This document shows positions 50,729 to 59,454 of a stretch of 64,000 nt of DNA, piece after piece. Positions within the stretch are counted from its first letter, which is position 1. Every line of letters begins with the position of its first letter. The DNA comes from CAYRNC01 sp964425645 (GTDB lineage Bacteria > Bacillota > Clostridia > Peptostreptococcales > Anaerovoracaceae), in contig CAYRNC010000001.1 in assembly GCA_964425645.1 (NCBI GenBank), positions 1 to 64,000 on the forward strand, written 5' to 3'. The position numbers were made by a program, and so were the translations under genes. The notes beneath the pieces are model-generated. The model was not told the origin of the DNA. It made no database searches and was given only the letters and a program-made list of their open reading frames with translations.

Positions 50729-51385
50729 ATGGAATATAATACTGTTATTTTTGATTTAGACGGGACCCTTTTAGATACCCTTGATGATTTGCATGACAGC
50801 GTTAACATCACCCTTGAGGTTATGGGTTTTTCCGGACGCAGCAGAGAAGAAATACGAAGCTTTGTGGGGGAGGGCTATATTTTGCTTCTGGCAAGGGCCC
50901 TTCCCGATGGGATCGATAGTTCTGTCCTCGGGCGCAGCGTAGAACTGTTTAAGAGTTATTATTCTTCAAATCTAAGAAATAAGACAAAGCCTTACAAAGG
51001 CATTCCTGAATTGCTTAAAAAGCTTAAAAAAGATGGAATTAAGATCGGTGTGGTATCCAATAAGGCGGATGATGCCGTCAAGGAAAGCTGCCGACAATTT
51101 TTTGGAGAAAATATAGACTATGCACTTGGCGCCAATTCATTTAACCGCCTTAAACCGGAAGCGGACAATGTATTTATGATAATGAGCATTCTTGAAGCAG
51201 ATCCGAAACACACTGTATATGTGGGCGATTCCGACATAGATGTTAAAACCGCAAGAAATGCGGGTCTTACATTTGTGGGGGTGGACTGGGGCTTCCGTTC
51301 CCCGCAGATGCTTAAACAAGAGGGAGCGAATTGTGTAATCGGCAGTCCCTCACAGATATTGGATATTGTGCAAAAAGGAATTTAA
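50729..51385 (+). CDS. HAD-family hydrolase, phosphoglycolate phosphatase type
   Basis: A 218-residue HAD-superfamily phosphatase of the subfamily IA (Gph-like). The four motifs are visible: VIFDLDGTLLDT (D9, D11), the VVSNK threonine/serine motif, the KPEADNVF lysine, and YVGDSDIDVKTARNAG. A helical cap lies between motifs I and II. The substrate could be phosphoglycolate or another small phosphate ester or pyrophosphate. The ribosome site is weak. Confidence 0.85.
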   Translation: MEYNTVIFDLDGTLLDTLDDLHDSVNITLEVMGFSGRSREEIRSFVGEGYILLLARALPDGIDSSVLGRSVELFKSYYSSNLRNKTKPYKGIPELLKKLKKDGIKIGVVSNKADDAVKESCRQFFGENIDYALGANSFNRLKPEADNVFMIMSILEADPKHTVYVGDSDIDVKTARNAGLTFVGVDWGFRSPQMLKQEGANCVIGSPSQILDIVQKGI

Positions 51386-51406
51386 GAAAGTCAAAGGAGA
51401 CCGATA

Positions 51407-52852
51407 ATGTATTTTGATGAAGGGATCTGGCTTGCAGGCGGGAAAGACCGGATCTGCCTGCCCCCTGAAACAGCTGGTCGACACGGCTTCATTGCGGGTA
51501 CATCCGGAACGGGGAAAACTTATACCCAAAAAGTGCTGGCGGAAGCATTCAGTGAGATGGGGATACCTGTTTTTCTTTCTGATATGAAGGGGGATTTATC
51601 GGGACTTGCGATGGCAGGTCAAGAAAACAGCGATATCAAAAAAAGAATAGAACATCTGCAAATCAGGGAATTTCACTACATGGACTATCCGGTAAGATTT
51701 TGGGATATTCGCGGAGAAAGGGGGCATCCTGTCAGGGCCACTGTTTCAGAAATGGGGCCCATGATGCTGTCGGGCCTCTTGGGGCTTAACGAGATTCAGA
51801 TGGGAGTCCTTAATCTTATATTTCGCATTGCGGATGATAAAGGGCTGCTTCTAATCGATGTAAAAGATTTGAGGGCAATGATACAGCATGTAGCGGATCA
51901 TGCGGCTGACTTCAGATTATCTTATGGAGGCATACCGACAAAAAGCATTGGGGCCATATTGCGTAAGCTTACATGCTTAGAGGGCCGGGGATCAACATCA
52001 TTTTTCGGGGAACCTTCACTTGACGTAAATGATTTTCTTAAATCTGACGAGAACGGCAGAGGTTATATCAATATTTTGGACAGTGTGGAACTCGTTTATG
52101 AGCCTGCACTGTATTCCGCTTTCGTGCTGTTTTTGCTGTCACGGATTTATGAAGCCCTGCCTGAATATAATGATTGCGGTAAGCCCCGCATAATATTTTT
52201 TATTGATCAGGTTCATTTGTTGCTTGATGAGGCATCTAAGATCATGTTAAAAAATATCGGGCAGCTGATGCGCTTGATTTCTGCAAGGGGAGCAGGGATC
52301 TATTTCATAACGGATAATCCGGGCCGGCTTCCGTATGATATATTGGATTTGTTGGAGAATAAGATACAACATGCGTTAAATGCGGTATCTCCGGCACAAA
52401 AAAGACTATTGAGAAGTGCGGCAGATCTTTTTCCCGCAAGCGAGGATACAGATATTGAAAAGGCAATATGCGAGTTGGATATCGGTGAAGCGTTGTTTTC
52501 GCTCGCTGATACTGAAGGCAGACCGGGCAATACAAAAAGAGCACTCGTTTTACCGCCTCAAAGCAAGGCGGGGGGAATCGATGACAAGGTTAGAAAACAA
52601 ATCATCGGTTCATCCTCACTAAATGGAAAATATGACAAATGTTTTGATCGGGAATCCGCATATGAAATTTTAGCAATTCGGGAAAGGCAGCCGTACTTAA
52701 AAGCCGAAAGACAAGTGCGGGAGGAAGGCGTTAAGAGGCGCAGCGCCAGGCAAAGCCCGCTGGAGAAGGCGACATCAGCCGCACTTAACGCCATAGGAAG
52801 GGAGATCGGCAGAACCCTCGTAAGGGGTATTTTAGGATCATTAAGAAGATAG
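51407..52852 (+). CDS. HerA-like DUF853 ATPase with Walker B Glu-to-Gln change
   Basis: A 481-residue P-loop ATPase of the HerA/DUF853 (YjgR) family. Walker A is intact (GTSGTGKT, K37). The Walker B/DEAH-like motif, usually FDEAHLL in this family, reads I-D267-Q268-V-H here, so the catalytic glutamate is glutamine, and the following sensor segment is ITDNP instead of the common VTQNP. ATP may be bound but poorly hydrolysed. The C-terminus is basic. No nuclease partner such as NurA or SIR2 is adjacent, so a defence or repair role cannot be assigned. It lies between a phosphatase and the nifS-thiI pair. Confidence 0.85.
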   Translation: MYFDEGIWLAGGKDRICLPPETAGRHGFIAGTSGTGKTYTQKVLAEAFSEMGIPVFLSDMKGDLSGLAMAGQENSDIKKRIEHLQIREFHYMDYPVRFWDIRGERGHPVRATVSEMGPMMLSGLLGLNEIQMGVLNLIFRIADDKGLLLIDVKDLRAMIQHVADHAADFRLSYGGIPTKSIGAILRKLTCLEGRGSTSFFGEPSLDVNDFLKSDENGRGYINILDSVELVYEPALYSAFVLFLLSRIYEALPEYNDCGKPRIIFFIDQVHLLLDEASKIMLKNIGQLMRLISARGAGIYFITDNPGRLPYDILDLLENKIQHALNAVSPAQKRLLRSAADLFPASEDTDIEKAICELDIGEALFSLADTEGRPGNTKRALVLPPQSKAGGIDDKVRKQIIGSSSLNGKYDKCFDRESAYEILAIRERQPYLKAERQVREEGVKRRSARQSPLEKATSAALNAIGREIGRTLVRGILGSLRR

Positions 52853-52864
52853 GTGACGTTCAAT

Positions 52865-54043
52865 ATGAAAGTTTATTTAGATAACAGTGCGACTACGAGA
52901 CAATACGATGAAGTGACAGATATGATGGTTTTGATGGCGAATGAGATATACGGCAATCCCTCTTCTCTTCATCGCATGGGGATGGAAGCGGAAATCGCCG
53001 TAAATGAGGCAAGGAATAAATTATCGCTTGCCCTCGGTGCATCGGAAAAGGAAGTATATTTTACGGGCAGCGGTACGGAAGCGGATAATACGGCCTTATT
53101 TGGCGTCGCCACGGCAAGAAAAAACAGAGGAAAGCGTATTATAACTGCAAAAACGGAGCATAAGGCAGTTCTATCCGCCTGTGCCAGATTGGAGCAAGAC
53201 GGTTTTATCGTTGAATATATCGGTGTAGACAGGTTCGGTTGCGTGGATCCTGTGGAACTTTATCAAAGGCTGGATAAAGACGTTATTATGGTTTCATTGA
53301 TGTGGGTAAACAACGAATTAGGGACTGTAGCTCCTATAGAGGCTATAGGGGAAAAAGTAAAGGCTTTTGGGGATATTATTCTGCATTCCGATGGAATTCA
53401 AGCCTTCGGGAAATTGCCTTTTGGAATGGAACATTCTTCTGTAGATTTGCTTACTGTAAGCGGACATAAAGTACACGGCCCTAAGGGAGTAGGTGCGATA
53501 TATGTTCGTAAGGGTCTTAAAATTGAACCCTACTTGCTGGGGGGAGGACAGGAAAAAGGCCTTCGGTCGGGAACTGAAAATACACCCGGGATAGCGGGTT
53601 TTGGTGTGGCGGCGGAAAAACTGCACAACAGCTTTGAACACAGGTTCGCTATAATGAAATCAGTCAGAAAATACCTTTTGGATGGGATAATTGAGGAAAT
53701 TGACGATGTAAGAATAAACAGCCCTATGGCTGTTTATGGGGAATCCGAAGGGCAGGGACCATGCTCAAGTCCTGCAATTCTGAATGTGAGCTTTTTCGGA
53801 TGCCGTGGTGAAGTGCTTCTCCGTTTTTTAGAGAAACAAGGTGTTTTTATTTCTACCGGATCCGCCTGTTCCTCTAAAAAAAAGGGAAACCATGTTCTTG
53901 CCGCTTTGGGTCTTTCTTCGGAAGATGCCGTACGATTCAGCTTTAGCGAGTTTAATACGATAGAAGAGATGGATTATGTCCTGCAAGTATTGAAAAGGAC
54001 GGTGGCAGATATGCGCAGATTAATAAGAGGTCGACAGAATTGA
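52865..54043 (+). CDS. Cysteine desulfurase (NifS/IscS type)
   Basis: A PLP enzyme of 392 residues that takes sulfur from cysteine. It opens YLDNSATTR, carries the PLP lysine in SGHKVHGPKGVG and the persulfide cysteine in STGSACSSKKKG. ATG at 52865 has AGGTGA 9 bases upstream; an in-frame GTG at 52853 is less likely. The stop overlaps the thiI start, so the enzyme most likely feeds sulfur to ThiI for tRNA 4-thiouridine, as the Bacillus NifZ-ThiI pair does. Confidence 0.93.
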   Translation: MKVYLDNSATTRQYDEVTDMMVLMANEIYGNPSSLHRMGMEAEIAVNEARNKLSLALGASEKEVYFTGSGTEADNTALFGVATARKNRGKRIITAKTEHKAVLSACARLEQDGFIVEYIGVDRFGCVDPVELYQRLDKDVIMVSLMWVNNELGTVAPIEAIGEKVKAFGDIILHSDGIQAFGKLPFGMEHSSVDLLTVSGHKVHGPKGVGAIYVRKGLKIEPYLLGGGQEKGLRSGTENTPGIAGFGVAAEKLHNSFEHRFAIMKSVRKYLLDGIIEEIDDVRINSPMAVYGESEGQGPCSSPAILNVSFFGCRGEVLLRFLEKQGVFISTGSACSSKKKGNHVLAALGLSSEDAVRFSFSEFNTIEEMDYVLQVLKRTVADMRRLIRGRQN

Positions 54044-55227
54044 ACGAGGATAAATTGAATCATAAAAGCTATATGGTAAGATACGGAGAAGTGGCTTTAA
54101 AAGGCTCCAATAAGCCCTATTTTGAACGTCTTCTAATGAACCGCATCAGAAAAAAGATGAAAGGGCTGAAGGATGTCAGAATAAGCAGGGAGGAAGGTCT
54201 ATTGATAGTAAGGACGCCGGAAGAGGTGTCGGAATACGAAGTGATTCGTGAAATAGGCAAAGTATTCGGTGTGGATTCCATAAGTCCTGCAAAAGAGGTT
54301 CCTACGGATTTAGAGGTGATAGGAAATACAGCCTTGGAAATGCTGAGGACGAAGATTTGCGGTAACGGGGTTTCTTCTTTTAAGGTAGAGGTTAAACGTT
54401 CGGATAAAAGTTTTCCAATTACATCTCCCGAAATTGCAAGTATTATCGGTGCAAAGATCCTCAAAGAAAGCGAAGGAATAAGGGTAGATGTTCACAATCC
54501 TGACTGCCGTGTTTATATTCACGTGCGCAGGGGGCGAAGCTTTGTGTTTCTTAAAAAAATACCGGCATTTGGCGGTTTGCCTCTGGGCAGCAACGGAAGG
54601 GGTTTGGTCTTGCTTTCAGGGGGTATAGACAGCCCGGTAGCTGGATTTATGATGGCGAGAAGGGGCATGCAAATTGAGGCGGTACATTTCCATTCCTATC
54701 CCTACACGAGTGAACGTGCTTTTCAAAAAGTGCTTGATCTTTCGAAAACTCTGTCTGTTTATTGCGGGGACATAAGGATTCACAGTGTGAACATTCTGCC
54801 GATACAGGAAGAAATCGTTAAAAAATGCCCTGAGGATGAAATTACTGTGTTGATCAGACGCTTTATGATGAAGATATCGGAGCGGATAGCTCAGGAAAAA
54901 GAATGCAACATGCTGATTACGGGAGAAAATCTGGGACAAGTGGCAAGTCAGACCGCTTTTGCCATTGTGGCTATAGATGAAGCGGTCGCAATGCCTGTAA
55001 TGCGACCCCTGATTGCAATGGACAAATCGGAAATAATAGAAAAGGCCAAAGAAATCGGTACCTACGAGATTTCCATATTGCCTTACGAGGATTGCTGTAC
55101 GGTTTTTCTTCCAAAGCATCCGGATACAAAACCGAGGCTTGAAAGAATACTTGCTTCTGAACGCCTTTTAGACAGCGCTTTTCTGATCGACGCAGCAATG
55201 GCTGATATAAAGACAATCACTGTTTGA
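54040..55227 (+). CDS. thiI: tRNA 4-thiouridine synthase ThiI
   Basis: A 395-residue tRNA sulfurtransferase: N-terminal ferredoxin-like region, THUMP domain (about 60-165), then a PP-loop ATPase domain with LLSGGIDSPVAGFMM. The C-terminal rhodanese domain of the E. coli form is missing, which is normal for Firmicutes. TTG at 54040 overlaps the stop of the cysteine desulfurase (TTGA), so the two are coupled. Confidence 0.94.
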   Translation: MNEDKLNHKSYMVRYGEVALKGSNKPYFERLLMNRIRKKMKGLKDVRISREEGLLIVRTPEEVSEYEVIREIGKVFGVDSISPAKEVPTDLEVIGNTALEMLRTKICGNGVSSFKVEVKRSDKSFPITSPEIASIIGAKILKESEGIRVDVHNPDCRVYIHVRRGRSFVFLKKIPAFGGLPLGSNGRGLVLLSGGIDSPVAGFMMARRGMQIEAVHFHSYPYTSERAFQKVLDLSKTLSVYCGDIRIHSVNILPIQEEIVKKCPEDEITVLIRRFMMKISERIAQEKECNMLITGENLGQVASQTAFAIVAIDEAVAMPVMRPLIAMDKSEIIEKAKEIGTYEISILPYEDCCTVFLPKHPDTKPRLERILASERLLDSAFLIDAAMADIKTITV

Positions 55228-55312
55228 CAAAAGTAGACAATTTCCCTCTTATTCTCCTTTGGACAAGCCTGTTTGACCGGTTGTATAATATGGTGGAAGA
55301 GGGGGGTTTTTT

Positions 55313-55669
55313 ATGAGCGTCACTTTTGAAATGATTGATGATATTTTAATTGCAATCCTTTCCGGCGAACTGGACCACCACACCATCAAAGAGATCAGGA
55401 AATCTATAGATAGAACCTTCGACACCTTTTATGCCCGGCACCTTATTTTATCTTTCGAAGAAGTGTCCTTTATGGACAGCTCCGGAGTGGGTCTTGTAAT
55501 GGGCAGGTTTAACAAGACTAAAGGCAAGCAGGGAAACTTATCGGTAGTGGGGTTAAGTGAACATGTCGATCGTATATTCGACATGGCAGCAATTTACACC
55601 ATAGCAAAACGCTATCAGACAGTAGAGGATGCGATTCGTGAAATGAGGAAAGAAAGCGAGGGAAAATGA
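55313..55669 (+). CDS. spoIIAA: Anti-sigma F factor antagonist SpoIIAA
   Basis: A 118-residue STAS-domain protein that releases sigma-F in the forespore when dephosphorylated. The phosphorylation site is in FMDSSGVGLVMGR (S56/S57, the second matching Bacillus Ser58). GAGGGGGG precedes the ATG. A TATAAT at 55284-55289 with TTGGAC 19 bases upstream is a possible promoter; no good sigma-H site was found. It overlaps spoIIAB by 4 bases. Confidence 0.95.
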   Translation: MSVTFEMIDDILIAILSGELDHHTIKEIRKSIDRTFDTFYARHLILSFEEVSFMDSSGVGLVMGRFNKTKGKQGNLSVVGLSEHVDRIFDMAAIYTIAKRYQTVEDAIREMRKESEGK

Positions 55670-56115
55670 CATTGGAAAACATCAGTACAATTAAGGTTGA
55701 AATGTGGAATCAATCTGAAAACGAAGCGTTATCCAGAGCCATTGCCGCAGCCTTTGCCGCTAGAATGGATCCGACAGTGGAAGAGATAACCGAAATAAAA
55801 ACAGCGGTATCCGAAGCAGTAAGCAATGCGATAATTCACGGATATGAAACCGGAAAAGAAGGCCTGATTTTTCTTGAGCTTTCATTATCTGATAACGGCA
55901 AGCTGATTGTCGCGGTTGAGGATTTTGGTATAGGCATCGATGATATTGAAAAAGCGAGAGAGCCGCTGTTTACTACAGGCAACGCAAATGAGCGTTCAGG
56001 GATGGGCTTTACCGTTATGGAAAGCTTCATGGATAAGGTACTGGTAGAATCCAAACCCGGTAAGGGGACCCGGGTTACAATGATAAAGGTATTGGACCGG
56101 GCGAATGGCATTTAG
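55666..56115 (+). CDS. spoIIAB: Anti-sigma F factor SpoIIAB
   Basis: A 149-residue GHKL-fold serine kinase that binds sigma-F and phosphorylates SpoIIAA. The N box (EAVSNAIIHGY), G1 (VEDFGIGI) and G2 (RSGMGFTVME) ATP-binding motifs are complete. The ATG overlaps the spoIIAA stop (ATGA), and its own end overlaps sigF by 11 bases. The order AA-AB-AC is the classical spoIIA operon. Confidence 0.96.
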   Translation: MTLENISTIKVEMWNQSENEALSRAIAAAFAARMDPTVEEITEIKTAVSEAVSNAIIHGYETGKEGLIFLELSLSDNGKLIVAVEDFGIGIDDIEKAREPLFTTGNANERSGMGFTVMESFMDKVLVESKPGKGTRVTMIKVLDRANGI

Positions 56116-56836
56116 CTACATACCCTGCAGCAAAGAAGATACCTATGAACTTATAAAGCAGGCGCAATCCGGAAATAAGATGGCCAGGGAGCAGCTTGTA
56201 ATGCAAAACACGGGGCTTGTAAAAAGCATCGCTTTAAGGTTTATCGGAACCGATCATGAATTTGATGATCTGCTGCAGATAGGTTATATAGGGCTCCTGA
56301 AAGCGGTGGATCGCTTCGAGATTGAATACGGTGTCATGTTTTCCACATATGCAGTTCCGATGATACTTGGTGAAATTAAACGCTATCTTCGAGATGACGG
56401 CAGAATAAAGGTCGGAAGGCAGATCAAGCAGGAAGTTCGCAATATGAAGCGTGTCCAGGAAGATTTTTGCCATGCTCACGGCAGGTCCCCAAAGATGAGC
56501 GAGCTGGCAAAGCAAATGGAAATCAGCGTGGAGGATCTTATTGTTTTGCTTGAGGCAAGCGATGCCATGGGGAGCCTTGAAAGCTTGGATGATCCCTTGC
56601 AAAAGGAAGTTTTGAATAAGACAGTTTATAAGGAAGCGGAAGATCATCAAATAGATATGATCCGACTCAAGGGTGCTATCGGCAAGCTTTCGGGAAAAGA
56701 GCGGAAGATTATCGTTCTCCGCTATTTTAAAGATATGACTCAGCAGCAAATTGCTGATTGCTTAGGAATTTCTCAGGTGCAAGTATCCCGCATCGAAAAA
56801 AGGGTGCTTGCAAATTTGAAAAAACAGCTTGAATAA
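56105..56836 (+). CDS. sigF: RNA polymerase sigma-F factor
   Basis: The first forespore-specific sigma factor, 243 residues. Region 2 (NTGLVKSIALRF, DLLQIGYIGLLKAVDRFE, FSTYAVPMILGEIKRYLRDDG), region 3 and region 4 (MTQQQIADCLGISQVQVSRIEKRVL) are intact. The ATG lies inside the end of spoIIAB. Unlike Bacillus, where spoVA genes follow directly, a lipoprotein gene on the opposite strand comes next. Confidence 0.96.
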   Translation: MAFSYIPCSKEDTYELIKQAQSGNKMAREQLVMQNTGLVKSIALRFIGTDHEFDDLLQIGYIGLLKAVDRFEIEYGVMFSTYAVPMILGEIKRYLRDDGRIKVGRQIKQEVRNMKRVQEDFCHAHGRSPKMSELAKQMEISVEDLIVLLEASDAMGSLESLDDPLQKEVLNKTVYKEAEDHQIDMIRLKGAIGKLSGKERKIIVLRYFKDMTQQQIADCLGISQVQVSRIEKRVLANLKKQLE

Positions 56837-56838
56837 TG

Positions 56839-57462
56839 TCAATATAATACTTCCATTCGGTTCCATTGGTCAGAATCGCGATTCCATTTAGGGAATTTTA
56901 ATATTTCGGGTGCAGGATAATCGATGCCCAATATGCCTACAACTACATTATCACTATCATATACAGGTGCAAAAGCTGACCATACGGGATCGCCCTGATC
57001 GTTATTTTTCGCTGACAAGGCGGCTATCGGCAGTCCATCCTGTGCCGCCAGGAATTGTCCTTCGATTTCATATTGGGTCATCCACGGATCGGGGTTCTTT
57101 GAACCGTCAACAGTGATCTCAAAATAATCATCTTCCGGGTTCCGATCGGTTAGAACGTAAACGCGGTGTGCGCCGCTTTCTGCCCGGAATTGATCCAAGG
57201 TGGCTTTAAGGTCCGGGTATCTTTCATAATCTTGGCCTTTACCGGACTTCAGGCATGAAGAGTAAATATCTGCCCATTCTCCGTTTAGCTGTAATGCATA
57301 GTTCGCAGCGAACTCCGTGGTTTTGTCCATGATTTCGTGCACTCCATTCGGCATATCCAAGTCAACATCCCCTTCTGTGATGTCTCCATCAAAATTGCAG
57401 CCTGTTGAAAATGCAATTATTAATATAAGGCACAGCAATGCCCGTCTTACTTTTTTGTTCAT
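56839..57462 (-). CDS. PDC-like sensor lipoprotein between sigF and spoVA
   Basis: A 207-residue secreted lipoprotein. The ATG at 57462 has GGAGG 6 bases upstream; the signal peptide ends in a lipobox FSTGC with C22. The mature part resembles a stand-alone PDC/dCache-type sensor domain: RVYVLTDRNPEDDYFEITVDGSK, then WSAFAPVYDSDNVVVGILGIDYPAPE, typical of the second beta sheet. No signalling output domain is attached. Lying between the spoIIA operon and spoVA genes, it might sense a small molecule in sporulation or germination. That role is inference; the family is only moderately certain. Confidence 0.75.
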   Translation of the reverse strand: MNKKVRRALLCLILIIAFSTGCNFDGDITEGDVDLDMPNGVHEIMDKTTEFAANYALQLNGEWADIYSSCLKSGKGQDYERYPDLKATLDQFRAESGAHRVYVLTDRNPEDDYFEITVDGSKNPDPWMTQYEIEGQFLAAQDGLPIAALSAKNNDQGDPVWSAFAPVYDSDNVVVGILGIDYPAPEILKFPKWNRDSDQWNRMEVLY

Positions 57463-57613
57463 TTGATTCCTCCATTCAAGCATAAAGGCAAAACCCGCTA
57501 TCGATATACAAACCATTATATCATCTTTTAACATTTCTTTTTTGTTCGATTAGCCTTATTATTTTTTTTGTTTCGGCAAGAATAAACCTATAATAAAAAA
57601 TCCGGAGGAGGAT

Positions 57614-58060
57614 ATGCCGAAAAAACAGCAGACCAAGGCCTACCAAAGTTACGTCAAACGTTTCACTCCGCGCCCACGATATATATGGAACGGTATAAAG
57701 GCATTCTTTATAGGAGGGGCTCTTTGTACGTCGGCCTTATATGTTCAAAATGTATTTGAAGAGCAGGGCATGGGGAAGACAGATGCTGCCACAGCAGTAA
57801 CAGTGCTGCTCATTTGTACTGCCCAGCTTTTAACAGGATTAGGATGGTTTGATACTATTGCAAAATTTGCAGGCGCCGGTGTGATAGTGCCTATCACCGG
57901 ATTTGCAAACTCCATGGTCGCCCCTGCAATGGAGTTTAAAAAAGAAGGCCCGGTTTTGGGGGCGGGTGCAAAGCTGTTTACTTTGGCGGGGCCCGTATTG
58001 GTTCTTGGAATTGCGGGATCGGTAGTTGTAGGTATTTTATCGTGGCTATTGGGAAAATAG
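57614..58060 (+). CDS. spoVAC: Stage V sporulation protein AC
   Basis: A 148-residue membrane protein with about four hydrophobic segments, part of the SpoVA channel that moves dipicolinic acid into the forespore and out during germination. The signature VKRFTPRPRYIWNGIKAFFIGG and the GAGVIVPITGFANSMVAPAMEFKKEGPVLG stretch are diagnostic. CCGGAGGAGG lies before the ATG. Followed by spoVAD and spoVAE; spoVAA, AB and AF are not in the window. Confidence 0.95.
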   Translation: MPKKQQTKAYQSYVKRFTPRPRYIWNGIKAFFIGGALCTSALYVQNVFEEQGMGKTDAATAVTVLLICTAQLLTGLGWFDTIAKFAGAGVIVPITGFANSMVAPAMEFKKEGPVLGAGAKLFTLAGPVLVLGIAGSVVVGILSWLLGK

Positions 58061-58082
58061 AAACTTATGGGGGAAGAGCGGT

Positions 58083-59096
58083 ATGATGAAAAACAGAATC
58101 GGGAAACAGACGTTTCTGTTTAATGCAAGGCCGGAAATAGTGGGTGCGGGTTCAGTGGTCGGTGTTAAAGAGGGACAGGGGCCCTTAGGAGAATATTTTG
58201 ATATTGTCCTGAAGGAAGACAGTTACGGAGAAAAAACCTGGGAGAAGTCGGAGATAAAAATGCTGATCGAAGCGATACAGCTTTCTGTCGGCAGATCGGG
58301 GAAATCCATGGAGGAAATCCATGTTATGATTTCGGGGGATCTTTTAAATCAGCTTATGGCAGCTTCTTTTTCCGCAAGGAATCTGGGCCTGCCTTTTTTG
58401 GGGGTCTACGGCGCCTGTTCCACCATGACTGAATCCATGATTATCGGCAGCGCCCTAGTTGATGGGGGTTATGCTGAATGCGCCGTTGCCGCCGCATCAA
58501 GTCATTACAGCACCGCAGAGCGTCAGTTCAGGCTTCCTTTAGAGCACGGCAACCAAAAGCCCCCTTCGGCCCAATGGACGGTCACGGGTTCGGGAAGCAT
58601 GGTTATAGGTAAAGTGGGTGAACCTCATTTTTCCTGTACCTGCGCCACAATAGGGAAAATCGTCGATCCGGGTATTACAGATTCAAATCAGATGGGTGCG
58701 TCGATGGCTCCAGCTGCACTTGACACCATATATACACATTTTCTTGATACGGGAAGACCTTGGAATTATTACGATATGATTCTGACAGGAGACCTCGGCT
58801 ATATCGGCAAAGAAATCCTATTGGATATGCTGAAAAATAACGGAATCAGTATAGAGGATAGGTATGATGATTGTGGCGCCATGATATACAGAAAAGATCA
58901 GGATGTGCACGGAGGCGGCAGCGGATGCGGCTGTTCGGCGACCGTATTTTCTGGATATATCTATCAAATGATTTTGAAAGGAGGACTGAGAAAAGTCCTC
59001 TTGATATCCACTGGAGCACTGCTTTCCCCCACCAGCCTAAAACAGGGGGACTCCATCCCGGGGATCGCCCATGCTATTGCCTTGGAGGTGTCATAG
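58083..59096 (+). CDS. spoVAD: Stage V sporulation protein AD
   Basis: A 337-residue thiolase-fold protein that binds dipicolinic acid in the SpoVA system. Conserved parts are VGAGSVVGVKEGQGPLGEYFD, FLGVYGACSTMTESM, AVAAASSHYSTAERQFRLP and GGSGCGCSATVFSGY. ATG at 58083 is followed directly by a second ATG, which may be used. It lies 22 bases after spoVAC and is followed immediately by spoVAE. Confidence 0.95.
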   Translation: MMKNRIGKQTFLFNARPEIVGAGSVVGVKEGQGPLGEYFDIVLKEDSYGEKTWEKSEIKMLIEAIQLSVGRSGKSMEEIHVMISGDLLNQLMAASFSARNLGLPFLGVYGACSTMTESMIIGSALVDGGYAECAVAAASSHYSTAERQFRLPLEHGNQKPPSAQWTVTGSGSMVIGKVGEPHFSCTCATIGKIVDPGITDSNQMGASMAPAALDTIYTHFLDTGRPWNYYDMILTGDLGYIGKEILLDMLKNNGISIEDRYDDCGAMIYRKDQDVHGGGSGCGCSATVFSGYIYQMILKGGLRKVLLISTGALLSPTSLKQGDSIPGIAHAIALEVS

Positions 59097-59097
59097 A

Positions 59098-59454
59098 ATG
59101 GATTATTTGTGGGCGTTTTTAATCGGCGGAAGCATTTGTCTTGTGGGTCAGATTCTGATAGACGCAACTAGGCTGACGGCACCAAGGGTCCTGGTTTTAT
59201 TCGTCGTTTTTGGAGTTGTTCTGACCGGATTGGGGATCTATGAGAGTTTTGCGGATTTTGCAAAGACCGGTGCCACCGTACCTCTTCCCGGATTTGGATA
59301 TCAATTGACAAAGGGAGCGATGGACGCAGCGTCAAAGGATGGATTCATGGGGGCTGTTTTCGGAGGTATAAAAAATACCGCTGCAGGTATCGCAGCGGCT
59401 ATTACATTCGGATATTTTATAGCTTTGATATTTACCCCAAAATCAATTCGATGA
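59098..59454 (+). CDS. spoVAE: Stage V sporulation protein AE
   Basis: A 118-residue membrane protein with four hydrophobic segments, the third subunit of the spoVAC-AD-AE core. The typical ILIDATRLTAPRVLVLFVVFG and TGATVPLPGFGYQLTKG segments are present. ATG at 59098 has GGAGGTG about 8 bases upstream. Its stop codon TGA abuts the stop of the convergent PBP1A gene. Confidence 0.95.
   Translation: MDYLWAFLIGGSICLVGQILIDATRLTAPRVLVLFVVFGVVLTGLGIYESFADFAKTGATVPLPGFGYQLTKGAMDAASKDGFMGAVFGGIKNTAAGIAAAITFGYFIALIFTPKSIR

Noticed and set aside
51407..52852. HerA-like ATPase as part of an antiphage system
   Set aside because: No NurA, SIR2, DUF4297 or other nuclease or effector gene is adjacent; neighbours are a phosphatase and tRNA thiolation genes.
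57560..57613. Sigma-G promoter for spoVAC
   Set aside because: A TATAATA is present, but no GmATr element lies 15 bases upstream; a TTTGTT-16-TATAAT reading is weak, so no promoter is claimed.
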